The notes: a model not told the origin generated them from the sequence alone. Positions 51,940 to 63,119 are shown, counted from the first letter of the stretch. The stretch: DNA of 64,000 bases from Leptodontidium sp. MPI-SDFR-AT-0119 (GCA_020726505.1 JAHLEZ010000029.1:186001-250000), one strand, 5' to 3'. Program-made: numbers and translations.

Positions 51940-52853
51940 AGAAGCTTCTGCTTTCAAAGGATGGGATTATGGGATTGTTGGAGTAGTGGGATTAGCGACA
52001 TGATACCTGGAGTTGCAGCTGCTAAAAGCCTGAATTATTTTTTCATCTAGCGATGTTGTGCTGGGAAATTAGCGATTGAGCCCTGTGAAGCAAGTGTGGG
52101 GGTAGAACCCCTGAGAAGTGGCGAAGACTTCGCTTTATGATCTTGGTTCAACGTCCAGTCTGTCTCCTCTACGAGCTTCAGCATCGGCGTCGCAGTTGAA
52201 ATACGAAGGATTCAGCAATGATGCAACCAACGGAGACATAACCAGAAGATAAGGCATCGACTTTGTCCAAGTCATACAATTTTCGGAGGACATACAGGGG
52301 ACCACGGGGCATCATGCTGGGAGAAGACTTGGGTCAAGGGCAAGACAAAGAAAAACAAGATGCTGCAGGGAAATCCGGGTCCACTCAATTAGAGACAGTC
52401 ATCAATTCGAAGATCGTAAAATACACTGATGAATGGATGATATCAGGACGTTAGCTCGAAACCACCTACCAGGCTGCTTGGGATCAAAAGAGTTCACCTC
52501 TCGAGCTAGAAGAGGGTATTACTTGAGCGGCTCATATCCAGTTCCCAGATGTCGATGGATCATAACCACAGTGATCACATCTGACCTACTACGATATCAG
52601 GATACTTGACCTATCGACCCAAAGACCTGCAACTAGTCGTACGTTCAGATGTAGTTGTTTTGTGGAAGGTCTCTGCAACTCAATATACAAAGCTGGAGTT
52701 GATCATGAACAAGAAACACCAATCAGTTCATAAGAATCAGACAATCAACCACAGACGAAAATTACTATGCATTCTCGACTATGACTTTTATCCACCCGAC
52801 TCCATCAACACCCAAAGTCCAACAAAATATTATACATTCCGAAATATCACTCT
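51940..52853. other. Intergenic, no gene seen
   Basis: 3' regions of the ankyrin gene (plus) and the repeat-precursor gene (minus). Short frames here have no supporting signature. Confidence 0.5.
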
Positions 52854-54127
52854 TTACGCTGACTTTCCGGCCTTAGCCTTCTTTGCCTGTATGTTGTCAG
52901 ATTGATTCGGAATGGAGTTGGAAGATGGAAGATGGAGAGAATAACTCACAGCAATCTGGGCCTCAGTGTGGTGGGGCTCACGGGCCTCGACTTCGACATC
53001 GCGGGCACCCTTTCCGGCCTTTGCCTTCTTGGCCTGTATATTGTTAGATTGGTTCAGGAACGAACATTGTGTCATTTTGGAAGACTCACGGCAATCTGAG
53101 CTTCAGTGTGGTGGGGCTCACGAGCCTCGACTTCGACATCGCGGGCTCCCTTTCCAGATTTCGCTTTCTTGGCTGCAATCTGGGCTTCAGTGTGGTGACG
53201 AGCCTCAACATCGCGAGCTCCCTTGCTGGCCTTTGCCTTCTTGGCCTAGAGGATGTCAGTAGAGTCACAGTACAGATAAAAGGTACTACGCACAGCGATC
53301 TGAGCCTCAGTGTGATGACGAGTCTCGATGTCGCGAGCACCTTTTCCAGCTTTGGCCTTTTTCGCAGCGATCTGGGCTTCAGTGTGGTGGGGTTCGCGGG
53401 TCTCAAGAGCGGCATCTTCAGCATCTTCGAGATCCTCCTGGTCCTCGAGATCTTCAAGAGCCTCGTCAGCAGCCAAATCGCGACCAGCCTTGGAAGCCTT
53501 GGCCTTCTTTGCAGCGATTTGAGCTTCGGTATGATGCCTAGCAACTAGACCACGAGCACCTTTGCTAGCTTTGGCTTTCTTAGCCTGGATGATTGTTAGT
53601 CTTTTCATTGCGGGAAAGGTATGTCTAGACTCACGGCGATCTGAGCTTCGGTGTGATGGGGCTCCCGGGCCTCAAGAGCAGCATCCTCTTCGTCTTCAAG
53701 ATCCTCCTGATCCTCCAAAGCCTCATCGGCTGCAAGATCACGACCGTTCTTGGATGCCTTTGCTTTCTTAGCAGCAATTTGAGCCTCTGTGTGATGGCGA
53801 GCCTCAACATCACGAGCGTTCTTTCCAGATTTCGCCTTCTTTGCTGCGATCTGAGCCTCGGTGTGGTGGCGAGTCTCAATGATCTCGATGTCTCGGGCGT
53901 TCTTTGAAGCTTTAGCTTTCTTGGCCTAATGTATGTCAGCCCATGCCTTCCGGAATCGAATATCAAGATATCCTTACGGCAATTTGAGCCTCAGTATGGT
54001 GTCTAGCCTCAATTGGTTCAACAGACCGGGCCAAGTCTTGAGATGGAGAAGGGATGGCGTAAGCCGACGCCAAAGGGGCGGAGGCCAAAAGGCCGAGAGC
54101 AAAGAGCTTTGAAACGGAAGTATACAT
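52854..54127 (-). CDS. Secreted repeat precursor, candidate RiPP (dikaritin-like) or Kex-processed peptide precursor (334 aa)
   Basis: Six exons keep frame: 54127-53978, 53925-53635, 53584-53294, 53245-53090, 53033-52950 and 52886-52854. A signal peptide (LFALGLLASAPLASA) is followed by ten copies of HHTEAQIAAKKAKA, separated by short spacers. Spacers are of the forms SKNARDVEAR, GKGARDIETR or GKGARDVEVEAREP; two longer ones are acidic (AADEALED, EDLED). Each copy is preceded by Arg or by Arg-Glu-Pro and contains Lys-Lys, so protease processing into ten near-identical peptides is likely. Glu-Ala, Val-Glu and Glu-Pro dipeptides before cores recall dipeptidyl-peptidase trimming of fungal pheromone precursors. 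All five introns split the module at the same codon (after QIA, phase 0). The gene is divergent from a UstYa-family oxidase, the enzyme class that modifies dikaritin cores. No match to a named precursor is claimed. Confidence 0.9.
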
Positions 54128-55378
54128 GATGAAGGAATGTAATAAAGACTGGCCGGCAGTGAAAACGAATGTAACGAGTAAGGATTGAAAGGAAGAAAGG
54201 TGAGTGGGCTGATGAGTGGATTTGAGAAGTATGTGGGAGCCAAGTTCCTTTATACATCATGTCACTTTGTGGCTGGTGGAGCCAGAGATCAGATGAGCTT
54301 GCTTCAGTTCGGACGACAACAAGCAGGAAGGGCCACAGCTCGATCCATGACCAGCTCCGAGACTGCTCTTGCTTGATGAGCCGCGAGGGTCCGCCTTGAC
54401 ACTCGAAGCTGGCCTCGCATCTGGATCAACAGACTGCTCCTGATCTAATCAGCCGTGGACTATTGGTTGTCAGAGCCCATGGGTGTCAACATCCAGGAAA
54501 AGCTTTGTCGGCTGGAGCTAGGTCAAACACTAGCCACCGTCAGAACCTTCCGCTCTACTCCATTGAGGCTCTCCGAGAGTTTGATCATCGGGGATTAATA
54601 ACTGGAGCCGACCATGTCAGGTTCCCAGGGGAAGGTTTAGTCTAAGAATGGTTTGGATGTGCAGTCTCAAGATATCTTGAGGCATTAATCGCGCGATGGA
54701 ATCCTTGGAAAAGCGCCATCTCTCGCTCTCAAAGAGAAACTCGAGCCGTGGAACCGAAACTCATCTCTTGGTGCTTGGTTTGAGTTGAAGCTTGATTTTG
54801 ACAGGCGGGTGCCATCCCAACTTTGGGACGAAATGTCAATGCACGTTCTCAAAGCATGACACAACAGCTCGATTCTATGCTGCAAATCCATGCGTGTAAA
54901 ATTGCATGCGGTCGAGCAGTCCAAACGCAGGCTGGTGGAGTATTGGATGTCGTCGCTAGGAGGTTTGTTCCGTCCAGCTCCACCTTCCTCCATTGGGGCA
55001 CTCCCGAGGCCCATTTTCCGAACTTCGTCGGCTGGGGTTCATTGTGGGGTTTTTGAGGTTGGGAATTGTTTCTAGTTGGCACTAGTAGCTGACTTGGTTG
55101 AACCTGGCAAATGTTTCAGAGATCCGATGGGTGGATGGCCTCGGTCGGTCCTAGGCTCGTGCATAATTACAAGACAGCGATCAGACGAGCCATTCGCTTG
55201 CACCTGCACTGCTACCCCTAGGAACCAGCAATCGAACAATTGATATCCTCTCTTCACAGATTCTCATCCCCCGTTTTTCCTTTCTGTAATTGCTTCTGGT
55301 CAAGTACATTCGTTCAACATAATTCATTCGTTTCTTTCCCAACTACCAGGAGTAGTGCTTTTATTTTTGCGCGCAATT
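54128..55378. promoter_or_regulatory. Divergent promoter region of the precursor and first UstYa gene
   Basis: 1.25 kb between the two start codons. A T/C-rich leader with ATTTTTGCGCGCAATT directly precedes the UstYa start. Short frames here are not supported. Shared regulation of precursor and oxidase is the natural reading, but no operator was identified. Confidence 0.5.
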
Positions 55379-56339
55379 ATGTCTTCCAAATATGAAGCCG
55401 TTCGGGACGATGAGAAATTCCAAGAGCTGTTCCCTGGACGTTCGTCGACTTCGACTTCGGGTTCGACGTTATTGGAGGATGAAGAAGATGTTAGACTCAG
55501 CCATCCGCGACGGAAGTTTACAATCAGATGGATGTGGCTGGTTCATGCTGCACTGCTTTCCCTCTCCTTTACGATGTTTGTTGGTGCATTCTTCACACGA
55601 GCGTCAACTTTGGAGCACGTGAAGAAGTTTTCTGCCTATTGTGAGTTCATTTGAGTTGATCACGAAAAGCATCACTGACAGTTGTAGCGCCTGCTGTAGA
55701 AGCCGTGCAGTACCAGAAAGTCAAGTTCAACGCGACGATGGGAGAGGGCTCGCCGTATGTTGGAAAGGGCCCAGAGGTTGACAAAGCGTGGCATGCCATC
55801 TCGTACGATAGTAAGTGAGACGTGAATACATGCCCGCTCAATTGGTAACAATTTTTAGTTGGTGACCAAGTTATCACGGACGAAGAACTGGAGATCATCG
55901 GGATGCCAAAGTCCCACTTGAGAGCTACGAATCCCAAGACTGGTGTTGAAGGATACCGAGTTGGCTTGGAAGTGTTCCATCAACTCCACTGCATCAATCT
56001 GCTCCGTCAAGTTACCTACAAAGATTACTACATGGAGCTTGGCAATGGCAACTTTGCTGGCACCCAAGAGGATCTGCAGATGCATACCGGTAAGCCCAAT
56101 CAACTAATATAATCTTAGCACTTTACTGACAATGGCCAGATCACTGCCTTGAAATCCTCAGAATGAATGTTGAGTGTAACGCGGACATCGGTGTGTTCAC
56201 ATTCTACATGATGGATGGAGATCCACTCCCATGGCCAGAACTCAACTCCATCCACCAATGCCGAAATTTCGATAGAGTCAAGGAATGGGCAATAGACAAC
56301 TCAGTAGGGAATATGGAGAGAGGAGATGTAAACCCATAG
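55379..56339 (+). CDS. UstYa-family (DUF3328) oxidase 1 (271 aa)
   Basis: Exons 55379-55640, 55688-55810, 55859-56089 and 56140-56339 join with introns of 47-50 nt. The architecture is that of UstYa proteins: a short Ser/Thr- and Asp/Glu-rich cytosolic N-terminus, one membrane helix (WMWLVHAALLSLSFTMFVGA, residues ~49-70), then a lumenal domain with two HxxHC motifs. The first is VFHQLHCINLLRQ. The second, HTDHCLEILRMNVEC, is assembled across the last intron. Family members install cross-links, hydroxyls or halogens on RiPP or other peptide products (for example in ustiloxin and phomopsin pathways). Adjacent to a repeat precursor, the likely job is modification of the HHTEAQIA-type core in the secretory pathway. 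The length is usual and no key residue is missing. Confidence 0.93.
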
Positions 56340-58215
56340 ACACATACCATCTAATACATTCCCGTGCAAGCATCCACAAAACGCGACTACTGTCTACTCA
56401 TTCCAAAGACACTCTTGAGAGCTCATTGCCCGTACCTAATCCACCGATGTGACTCCTGACAATCTCGTTATCCAAGACGTCAAGAGAGTAGCTTCATCTA
56501 GCCCCTATCCTGGCATCAGTACCACTGCTTCCCGTCCCCCGCCCTTGTAAGCTTAACTCCCATCATAAGGCTCGTTCGTCCCAGATGGCCTGAGCACAGC
56601 ACCAACAAGCCTTCCTTCTTCACAAGTTCACAACTTTCCACTCCACAGAGGTAAGAGGGTCTCTCTTGATCTGAATTAGTGGGCAGTAAGTCCCATGCAC
56701 GCCACATCTCCTGCCCTTACAAATTCTCCTTTGCTCTGCTAGGCAAGCGCTATGTCTCTTGCTTAGCAGCGATGATATCACCATGTAGAAGCCACTAAAC
56801 AGGGAGCGCTGGACAGTGAAGCTGTTAGTGTTGAATTTGCATAGAGGGAGAGACGGTCTGATGTCCTGGACTGGGACGAACTCGGAGCGGAGTTCTATGG
56901 GGAAAGCGCTGAAGCTCTCTGGGCAAGGGTAGGCATAAGAACATATTATTGCTTGAACTATAGGAATGATTTGGGAGTGTTATTTCTGCGATTTCGCGAA
57001 TTTTACAGTCTCCTTCGACTTGTAAATTGCACGAGATTTTTTGAAGGTTGTCTGGTCTATCTTTGAACACGCGTTGGGTTCATTTAGCAAGATCTTACCA
57101 GTTATTCGCACAAAATAATATCGCTGCTCCACCCACACACAACACGTCCCCCATCGCAAAATCAACAAATCCGCCAAGGGGCGTCGTCTAACGGGTCCAA
57201 TTACCGCTGCTTCCCCACAGTCTCCGGGACCACTTCCCCTGTCTGAGGTCCCCCTGCGACTTAGCACACTTGTCGTCTCAGCTTGCCGCTCTATCCACCA
57301 GATGCCAGATCGGATGTGATCGACACCAGGATATAGGCTTCACTTGCCCGTTCGAACGCTCTGGATTTTAGACGCCTGAGAACTGGTGAAACTGGATAAC
57401 CCGGAAGGGTTCTTCCTCATGAAGAGATCTAGGTTGACGATGGATAAGTTTGGTTGGAGTTTAAGTCTGAATGCCAGCGTTTAAAGATTCAACATTGATT
57501 GATGGTTTACTACCCAGACCTATCTGACCAACAAATTGAAATAAATATCGCAAACCATAAGCCGAGTTCTGGGTGAATAAACTTCGCTGCACTCGCACTG
57601 TCGGAGTGGAGTCAGCTACTAGAGTGGACTGTACTTGCTTAGCGAGCGAAAAGGGGCAGCGGCAGGATATTTAGCGTCAACGTCGCTTCAGCGCATGGAC
57701 AGGAAGACAGGAGACGATTCTAATTCTGGAATCGCATTTTGCTTTGACAAGCCCGCCTGGAAAAGCTTAAGATCCTGGGTGGCTGGGCCAGAAGGTTGGG
57801 CCGAGTTCAGATGGCATCCATCGATCGAGGGATCGCCTGAAACCCGATGACAGTCGCTTGGGAGCAAGCCCACGCGACCATGCTGAATACCAGATGAAAC
57901 CTGCTGTAACCTCTTCTTTAGGTTTGTGACCCAATTGATTCCACACTAGTGTATGATAACCTGCAAGTGAAGGAAGAAGCCTGCCGCCTCTCCCTGGACA
58001 GCCTCAGGGACGGGGCATCGTCTGAAAGTTGTCGTTCATCTCTTCTCTTCACTTCACTTCTCCAGCGTTGCGTTTGATATTATCAACGGTCTGGGACTGC
58101 TTTTTTCGTACTGCAAGAACTGGATTCTTTACTTTCTGGAACTGGTTCCTCTATTACGTTCATTTTCTTGCTAATTTTTGTGTCGTTGAATTAAAAATCA
58201 CATTCGTTTATTACT
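56340..58215. other. 1.9-kb intergenic region between the two UstYa genes; no gene seen
   Basis: Searched on both strands for precursor-like repeats, oxidase motifs and tRNA folds, with nothing supported. The last ~200 bases are the T-rich leader of the second UstYa gene. Confidence 0.45.
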
Positions 58216-59279
58216 ATGGCTTCTTTACATCATGAGAAGCAGAGCAGATACGCCACACTCGACGACGATGAGGTCATGTCCATCGATCTTGAGAACGACA
58301 ACGATCATGATTCCGATACTACTCTCGCCTCGGATGGGTTCCTCAGCAGCAAACAATCCCTTCGAAATTCTAGATACGAACGCAGTTCTCGATTATCGAC
58401 AGTATTGACGTGGATAAGATGGGGGGTTATTGTGTTCTTCCAGGGCATCATCATCATGCTGCTACTGCCTACGAGTGGAGTTCTAAGTGATGGTTGGGCT
58501 GGGCTGGGAACGGCGAGTGGATGGACGCAAGAGAAGACTGAGACGGGTGGAGATGTTAACGGGCTATATGTTCCAAGTGAGTCCAACAACACCGCAAACT
58601 TGATGCTGAGACTGACGAGAATAGCGAGTCACAAGTGGACACTACTTACACCGGACGAAGAGATGTTCGTGCCAAACATGACCACCAACGATAACCGTAT
58701 GGAAGTCAGGAAGAACTGGGATATGCTGATGCCTCGTAAGTGCTTGGTTTAAATTAATCAAGTGCCAGGCTAACAAGTAAAGTCGGAAGCGGAAGTGTCT
58801 CAATCCCAGATTGGGAGCAACATCCCATGCTCGGGAAACCCATCGCCACTGACCCTCTGCGCTCCGGACCAATATTTGAAGCATCTTGGACACATGCTTT
58901 ACACTGCGTAAGTCCCTCCCGTCTCCTTGAAAATCAAGACTAACGAAATTAGTTATACTATACTGTAGACACCTATCATCAACTAGTCGTGAATAATAAG
59001 TTTGGCTTCGACGGCGAGCGGAATGATTATCACGCTGCCCATTGTTTCGAGTACCTCCGCAATCAGATCATGTGCATGGCAGATATGACACTTGAGGGAT
59101 CAGAGTCCGTTCTCGATGCGACGGGCAATGGACAAGCGCACATGTGTCGGAATAGAGAGGAGGCAGTCAAGTGGATTGAGGATAGGAGGGTGGATGACAT
59201 TCAAAGTATTGTTGGTCCGGATCCACCAAAGGCTGACTCGACTGAGACTTCAGACGACACGTCGTCAACTGAGCGGTAG
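58216..59279 (+). CDS. UstYa-family (DUF3328) oxidase 2 (307 aa)
   Basis: Exons 58216-58576, 58625-58735, 58783-58907 and 58953-59279 join with introns of 45-48 nt. The N-terminus is acidic. One membrane helix follows (LTWIRWGVIVFFQGIIIMLLL, residues ~70-92), then a lumenal domain with WTLLTPDEEMFVPN and two HxxHC motifs: THALHC at the end of exon 3, and YHAAHCFEYLRNQIMCMAD in exon 4. The spacing between motifs includes YYTVDTYHQLVVNNKF. It is clearly diverged from oxidase 1, so the pair may act as partners, as UstYa and UstYb do. The C-terminal tail is Asp/Ser/Thr-rich. It is the third gene of the putative RiPP locus. Confidence 0.9.
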
Positions 59280-60041
59280 ACTAGTCTTAGACTTTGAAAT
59301 TTAATAGCATTTGAGCATTGAACTGTATGGGAGCCACAAGGATGGTCAATGAGCGAGCTTCATCATCACCCCATCTCTGAGCTTTCTGTCTACCAAGTGC
59401 TGGAGCTCCAGCAATCGGGTAATCATGTACATCAGAGGAGTAGCGGGGTCACCCCGATTCATACAAGCTGTTGCAATTGTCCAGAAGCAGATGGACACTG
59501 GACAAACCGATTCAAAGCCGACATCTGCACCTCCTACCGCCTCCGAAGCTAGCCCAACAAGCCAAGTTCATTAGATATCCGATATAAATCCCGCTTTCGA
59601 CGACCGGGCAAGCAAGGGGGATAACATACGAAGCAGTATTGCGTGACTGAAGAAAACCCGCAATAAGAAAATATCCACGTGGATTGAGCTGTAGAATAAA
59701 GGAATTGTGTTGTGATGATACAAACTTGCTTGAATTTTGGTCGCACTGAGGCCTTGTTGATGAAAGGGAGAAAAGTGGCTGGCGGTTTAGAGTCTCGCTT
59801 GACAGAAGAACCCCAACGCCTCTGCTATATTTACTGTCACTTACCGATTTTCTTGTTTATTTTTTCGCTAGCATTTCTTTTAGAAGTATCTGATACGGAA
59901 TTTTTATTTTCCATTGATTTATGGCATTACATTATTGCACAAGAAACTCGCAGATCAGCGGGATTTTGTTGTGACAGAGTTCTCGAAGTTCACAGGACAT
60001 GCAAGAAGTCCTGACGGGGGCGCCTAACAGGGAACGCCTGC
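59280..60041. other. Convergent 3' regions; no gene seen
   Basis: Lies between the stop codons of UstYa gene 2 (plus) and the hydrolase gene (minus). No further feature was recognised. Confidence 0.5.
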
Positions 60042-61088
60042 TTACAACAAGCGCAATGTGACGGTCTGGCCTCCCTGAAGAAGGTGAGAATTCGAGATGT
60101 CCAGGCTGACAGTCGTGATAGGAATCTCAGGGTCGGGCTTTGGTGCCATCCAGTCTGTCCAGGAAACCACGCCATCCTGTTCCCAGATAGTCAGCTCCGT
60201 CAACCCAGGATCTCTCAAAGTCAGCCACAGACCCGCAATCTGCCCACAGATATCCGAAATTCTTTTCTTTAATTCTCCTTTGAACTCAAAGCTGTGATCC
60301 GCATTGACTACTCTGACCCACCATGTCCTAGCCTTCATCTTCTTCCGAATGCTCGCCAGCTGTATCTCAGGACACAGGGGATCAGAGTCACCTAGTACAA
60401 AAAGAACGTCAGTTGCGGCATCTAGTGTAAGGAGCTCTTCGTAGCGGGTTTCCAGACCGCGGATCAGAGGGTAGGTGTAGAAAACCAGTGTCTTGCACGA
60501 GGTGTAGATTGCTGCACGGGTGGATGCACGTGCGGCTTTACTTCGACCTCCCATGGCAGTGGCTGTGAAGTGATTAAGGAGTGGGCGGAAAGTTGCAGCG
60601 CGATGGTCGAGATCTTTGGATCTATCTTCGAACAGCAAGACAGTGTGGTGACGAGCGAAGCCAAGTGCGAATCCTTCAAGTCCTTGATTGTCAAGATCGC
60701 TCTTGAAGCCATGAGTGAAGATGAGTCCTGGGAATGGGAAAGCTTTCGGTATCGTAGGCGGCGCAAGGTCTTCACTGTCAAGTAATCTTGCGAGTATAGC
60801 TTCTCTTGCTGCCGTCTCTACGTTGTACTCATCCAGCTCTTGGCTGTACCTGGCTATGGCTTCCTCGGCCAAAGTCTGCCCCGCTGGAGCTGTTGGGTAC
60901 TCAGGAGCATTTGGGACAGGCTTGAGTTCCAATGCAGCAATTGATGCTGGGGATTCAGGAGTGAAGTAAAATCTGCAATTGATCATTTCTCTTGGGGATG
61001 ACCAATGTGTGAATTTAACTCTCTGTACCGGGCGGATTGGCTCAGTACGCATGCTGGCCATGTTCTCTGGGCTCGTGAGTTGGTTCAT
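60042..61088 (-). CDS. Alpha/beta hydrolase of KANL3/TEX30 type (348 aa)
   Basis: A single exon. The ATG at 61088 is used; the open frame extends upstream to a TTG at 61175, but an ATG nearer the hydrolase is MNQLTSPENM. Residues ~1-100 are a non-conserved lead with basic and aromatic residues. The hydrolase core has FPGLIFTHGFKSDLDNQGLE, the nucleophile-elbow region TATAMGGRSKAARAST, LVFYTYPLIRG, LFVLGDSDPLC and VVNADHSFEFKG (His). The elbow reads G-G-R-S, as in KANL3/TEX30 proteins, many of which lack demonstrated activity. The remainder is a ~60-residue C-terminal extension (WTDWMAPKPDPEIPITTVSL). It could process or trim the neighbouring RiPP product, or be unrelated housekeeping. Confidence 0.78.
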   Translation of the reverse strand: MNQLTSPENMASMRTEPIRPVQRVKFTHWSSPREMINCRFYFTPESPASIAALELKPVPNAPEYPTAPAGQTLAEEAIARYSQELDEYNVETAAREAILARLLDSEDLAPPTIPKAFPFPGLIFTHGFKSDLDNQGLEGFALGFARHHTVLLFEDRSKDLDHRAATFRPLLNHFTATAMGGRSKAARASTRAAIYTSCKTLVFYTYPLIRGLETRYEELLTLDAATDVLFVLGDSDPLCPEIQLASIRKKMKARTWWVRVVNADHSFEFKGELKKRISDICGQIAGLWLTLRDPGLTELTIWEQDGVVSWTDWMAPKPDPEIPITTVSLDISNSHLLQGGQTVTLRLL

Positions 61089-61686
61089 TATGACTGAATG
61101 GAAACTGAACCACAAGGATATTTGATTCAAAGTATCTAGACTTATATGCAAATTACACACTTGTTTTTGTTTCAATCAGCGATATAATTTTCTAGTGTTT
61201 TGAAGGGAAGTGCTATTCGGAGCAAGACACTATCCAGGGTGGTCAAACAGAGTCTGTGGAAGAGGAACATGAGGAGTTTGGCAAACAAGTGGATTTGTTT
61301 GTTTCAGTAGCTTCAGTGACAGTAGCCTAAATACTATAAGTGCTGTTCTTAAGACGGAACAAGGAGATAGCAACACACTTCGTTGTTGATTGTTCTGGTG
61401 TCGCTTGGGCATCCTCGCTTATTTTCAGGAAATCAAATGCCCTGTGGTCCCATTGCGCATCTCCAAGTAGACATGGTGACAAGCACCATAATTCACTTGT
61501 GAACAAAAATGCAGCCTTCCTGTCCTTGCTGCAATAGTAAACTATAGAAGTCAGGCAGAATATCAGCCTAGCGATAGATTAGCGTACATTCCCACTGTGA
61601 GAAATCACTCCTCGCATGTTGACTCACTGGATCGTTTTGGGCTTCGCGAAACCCTACATAGATATACAATAATGACATAGCATCTT
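61089..61686. other. Intergenic, no gene seen
   Basis: Promoter region of the hydrolase gene and 3' region of the next minus-strand gene. Nothing else was recognised. Confidence 0.5.
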
Positions 61687-62338
61687 TCAAGCTTCTAGCC
61701 ACGCATCAAATCTATCTTCTGGACGTGGAAACTTACTTCGAAGTTGCCTCAGATCCTGCGGCGTTTGTCCTTGGTTTCCCCTTATAATACCATCCAAGAC
61801 GTGCCACATCTCTTCCATTAGCGGGACGAGACGACGGAAGTGGACCCAAGGGTTTCCTTCTTCGTACCGGGGAGCCGTTGGTGGATGTGGATCGCGAGGT
61901 ACGCCAAACTTGGGCATCAGTCGCGCTTCGTATGGAAGGACAGCACAGAATTTCTCGGATCTAACGTACGGGCAGATTCCAGGAAACAGTAGGAAATTGG
62001 GCGATGCGATATCAGAATCTAAACAAAGGGGTATTAGCACAGGGTTTCTTGAATATTTGGAGCTGATTTTACTCACAGCACCATTCCCAGCTGTACTTTT
62101 CAACATAATACTGAAACTCAGGATAGTTGTACTGGGGATGAGTTGCTCGAACATGATAATGGTAAAATAACACCAACTGGGCGAGAATGCTCGGCGAGAT
62201 AGGGATTCCATTTGGGTCTTTGGTTGGATGCTGCACGAGTTCCTCCTCTAGCCTTTTGGCGGTTGAGATGTATTCCAAGCCGAGCGGCGTGGGAGTGAAG
62301 GCCTCGTTAATCACCAGTGGTATGTTGTCTCCGTCCAT
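61687..62338 (-). CDS. Unknown protein (197 aa)
   Basis: Exons 62338-62077 and 62018-61687 flank a 58-nt intron (GTGAGT donor, GTTTAG acceptor), and frame is preserved exactly. The product begins MDGDNIPLVINEAFTPTPLG and has no signal peptide or membrane segment. It contains aromatic-rich helical stretches (LVLFYHYHVRATHPQYNYPE, FQYYVEKYSWEWC) and a Pro-rich segment before WVHFRRLVPLMEEMWHVLDG. I do not recognise the family. Splice signals and even codon use across both exons argue that it is real. Its place at the distal end of the putative RiPP region is the only functional hint. Confidence 0.65.
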
Positions 62339-63119
62339 GCTTGAGAGCGGGATTGAATGTCTCGAAATGGATGTTTTAGCAATAAATGATATCTTTTTGG
62401 TTTATCTCTCACCCCATGAGCCTAGTTCGATCTCTTAAATTGTGGCACAAATAGGACAAAGATTGTTCTTTGTTAATCAATTTTAGCGACCTCTGGATAC
62501 TGGCGGAATGGCACCCTATCATCTTCTTCTAAAGTTAGAAACAATGGGACAAAGTCTCCATAAAGAATTGTATGGACGAAAAGCATGTTAGATACTGTTC
62601 AAACCGCGAAGGTTGGGATTCCATGGGTGTTATGAAGTCTTATCCCTAAGGAGCTCAAAAGATCAGTCATTTTAAAACACTTAAATGGTCGAATGATCAC
62701 CTTTACCGCCATGTCATTTCTGTGAAAAGCAAGACTGCGACTGTACGAGGCGTTATTAGGTGGCCGATTAAGGCACGTGCGCACCCCGCCAAATAGCTTT
62801 ATTTACATGTAACCAAACCTCTTAATTACAATACTCTATGGCTCTTACGAGAACTGCAAAAAGCGCAAATCGTGTGTCTATGATAAAGCTTCCTCCCCAG
62901 GTGTATCGCTATTAAGTTGTGTTAAGCCAGGAATAGGGAGCGGCGTCGGATGTCTACCTTCTTAAACTGCTCTGTGGCACCGAAAGCCCCGAGAAGTATG
63001 ATGAGTTTTTGGAACAGCATTTTGGGCAGTTTCTGTGAAATTTTGATGACATAAAAATAAGTATGCTTTAAAAAGAGGCGTAAATACGACAGTACCAGTT
63101 GAGCAGCGGTCTGGCGGGG
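62339..63119. other. No complete gene seen; possible degenerate coding tail
   Basis: A minus-strand frame from about 63111 to 62925 (reading AAQLVLSYLRLFLKH onward) could be the tail of the degenerate segment at 63120-63650, but it has no recognisable signature. The rest, including AT-rich DNA at 62440-62600, shows nothing. Confidence 0.3.

Noticed and set aside
53086..53966. Highly basic or acidic repeat frames antisense to or out of frame with the precursor
   Set aside because: They are shadows of the module repeats. Only the minus frame with the signal peptide gives conserved modules and consistent splice sites.
52854..53978. Regular repeats resembling a CRISPR array
   Set aside because: Repeats are coding, of unequal spacing, interrupted by spliceosomal introns, and in a eukaryotic context.
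57100..57380. Possible tRNA-like segment with a CGTTCGAACG core
   Set aside because: No cloverleaf with proper acceptor and anticodon stems could be drawn around it.
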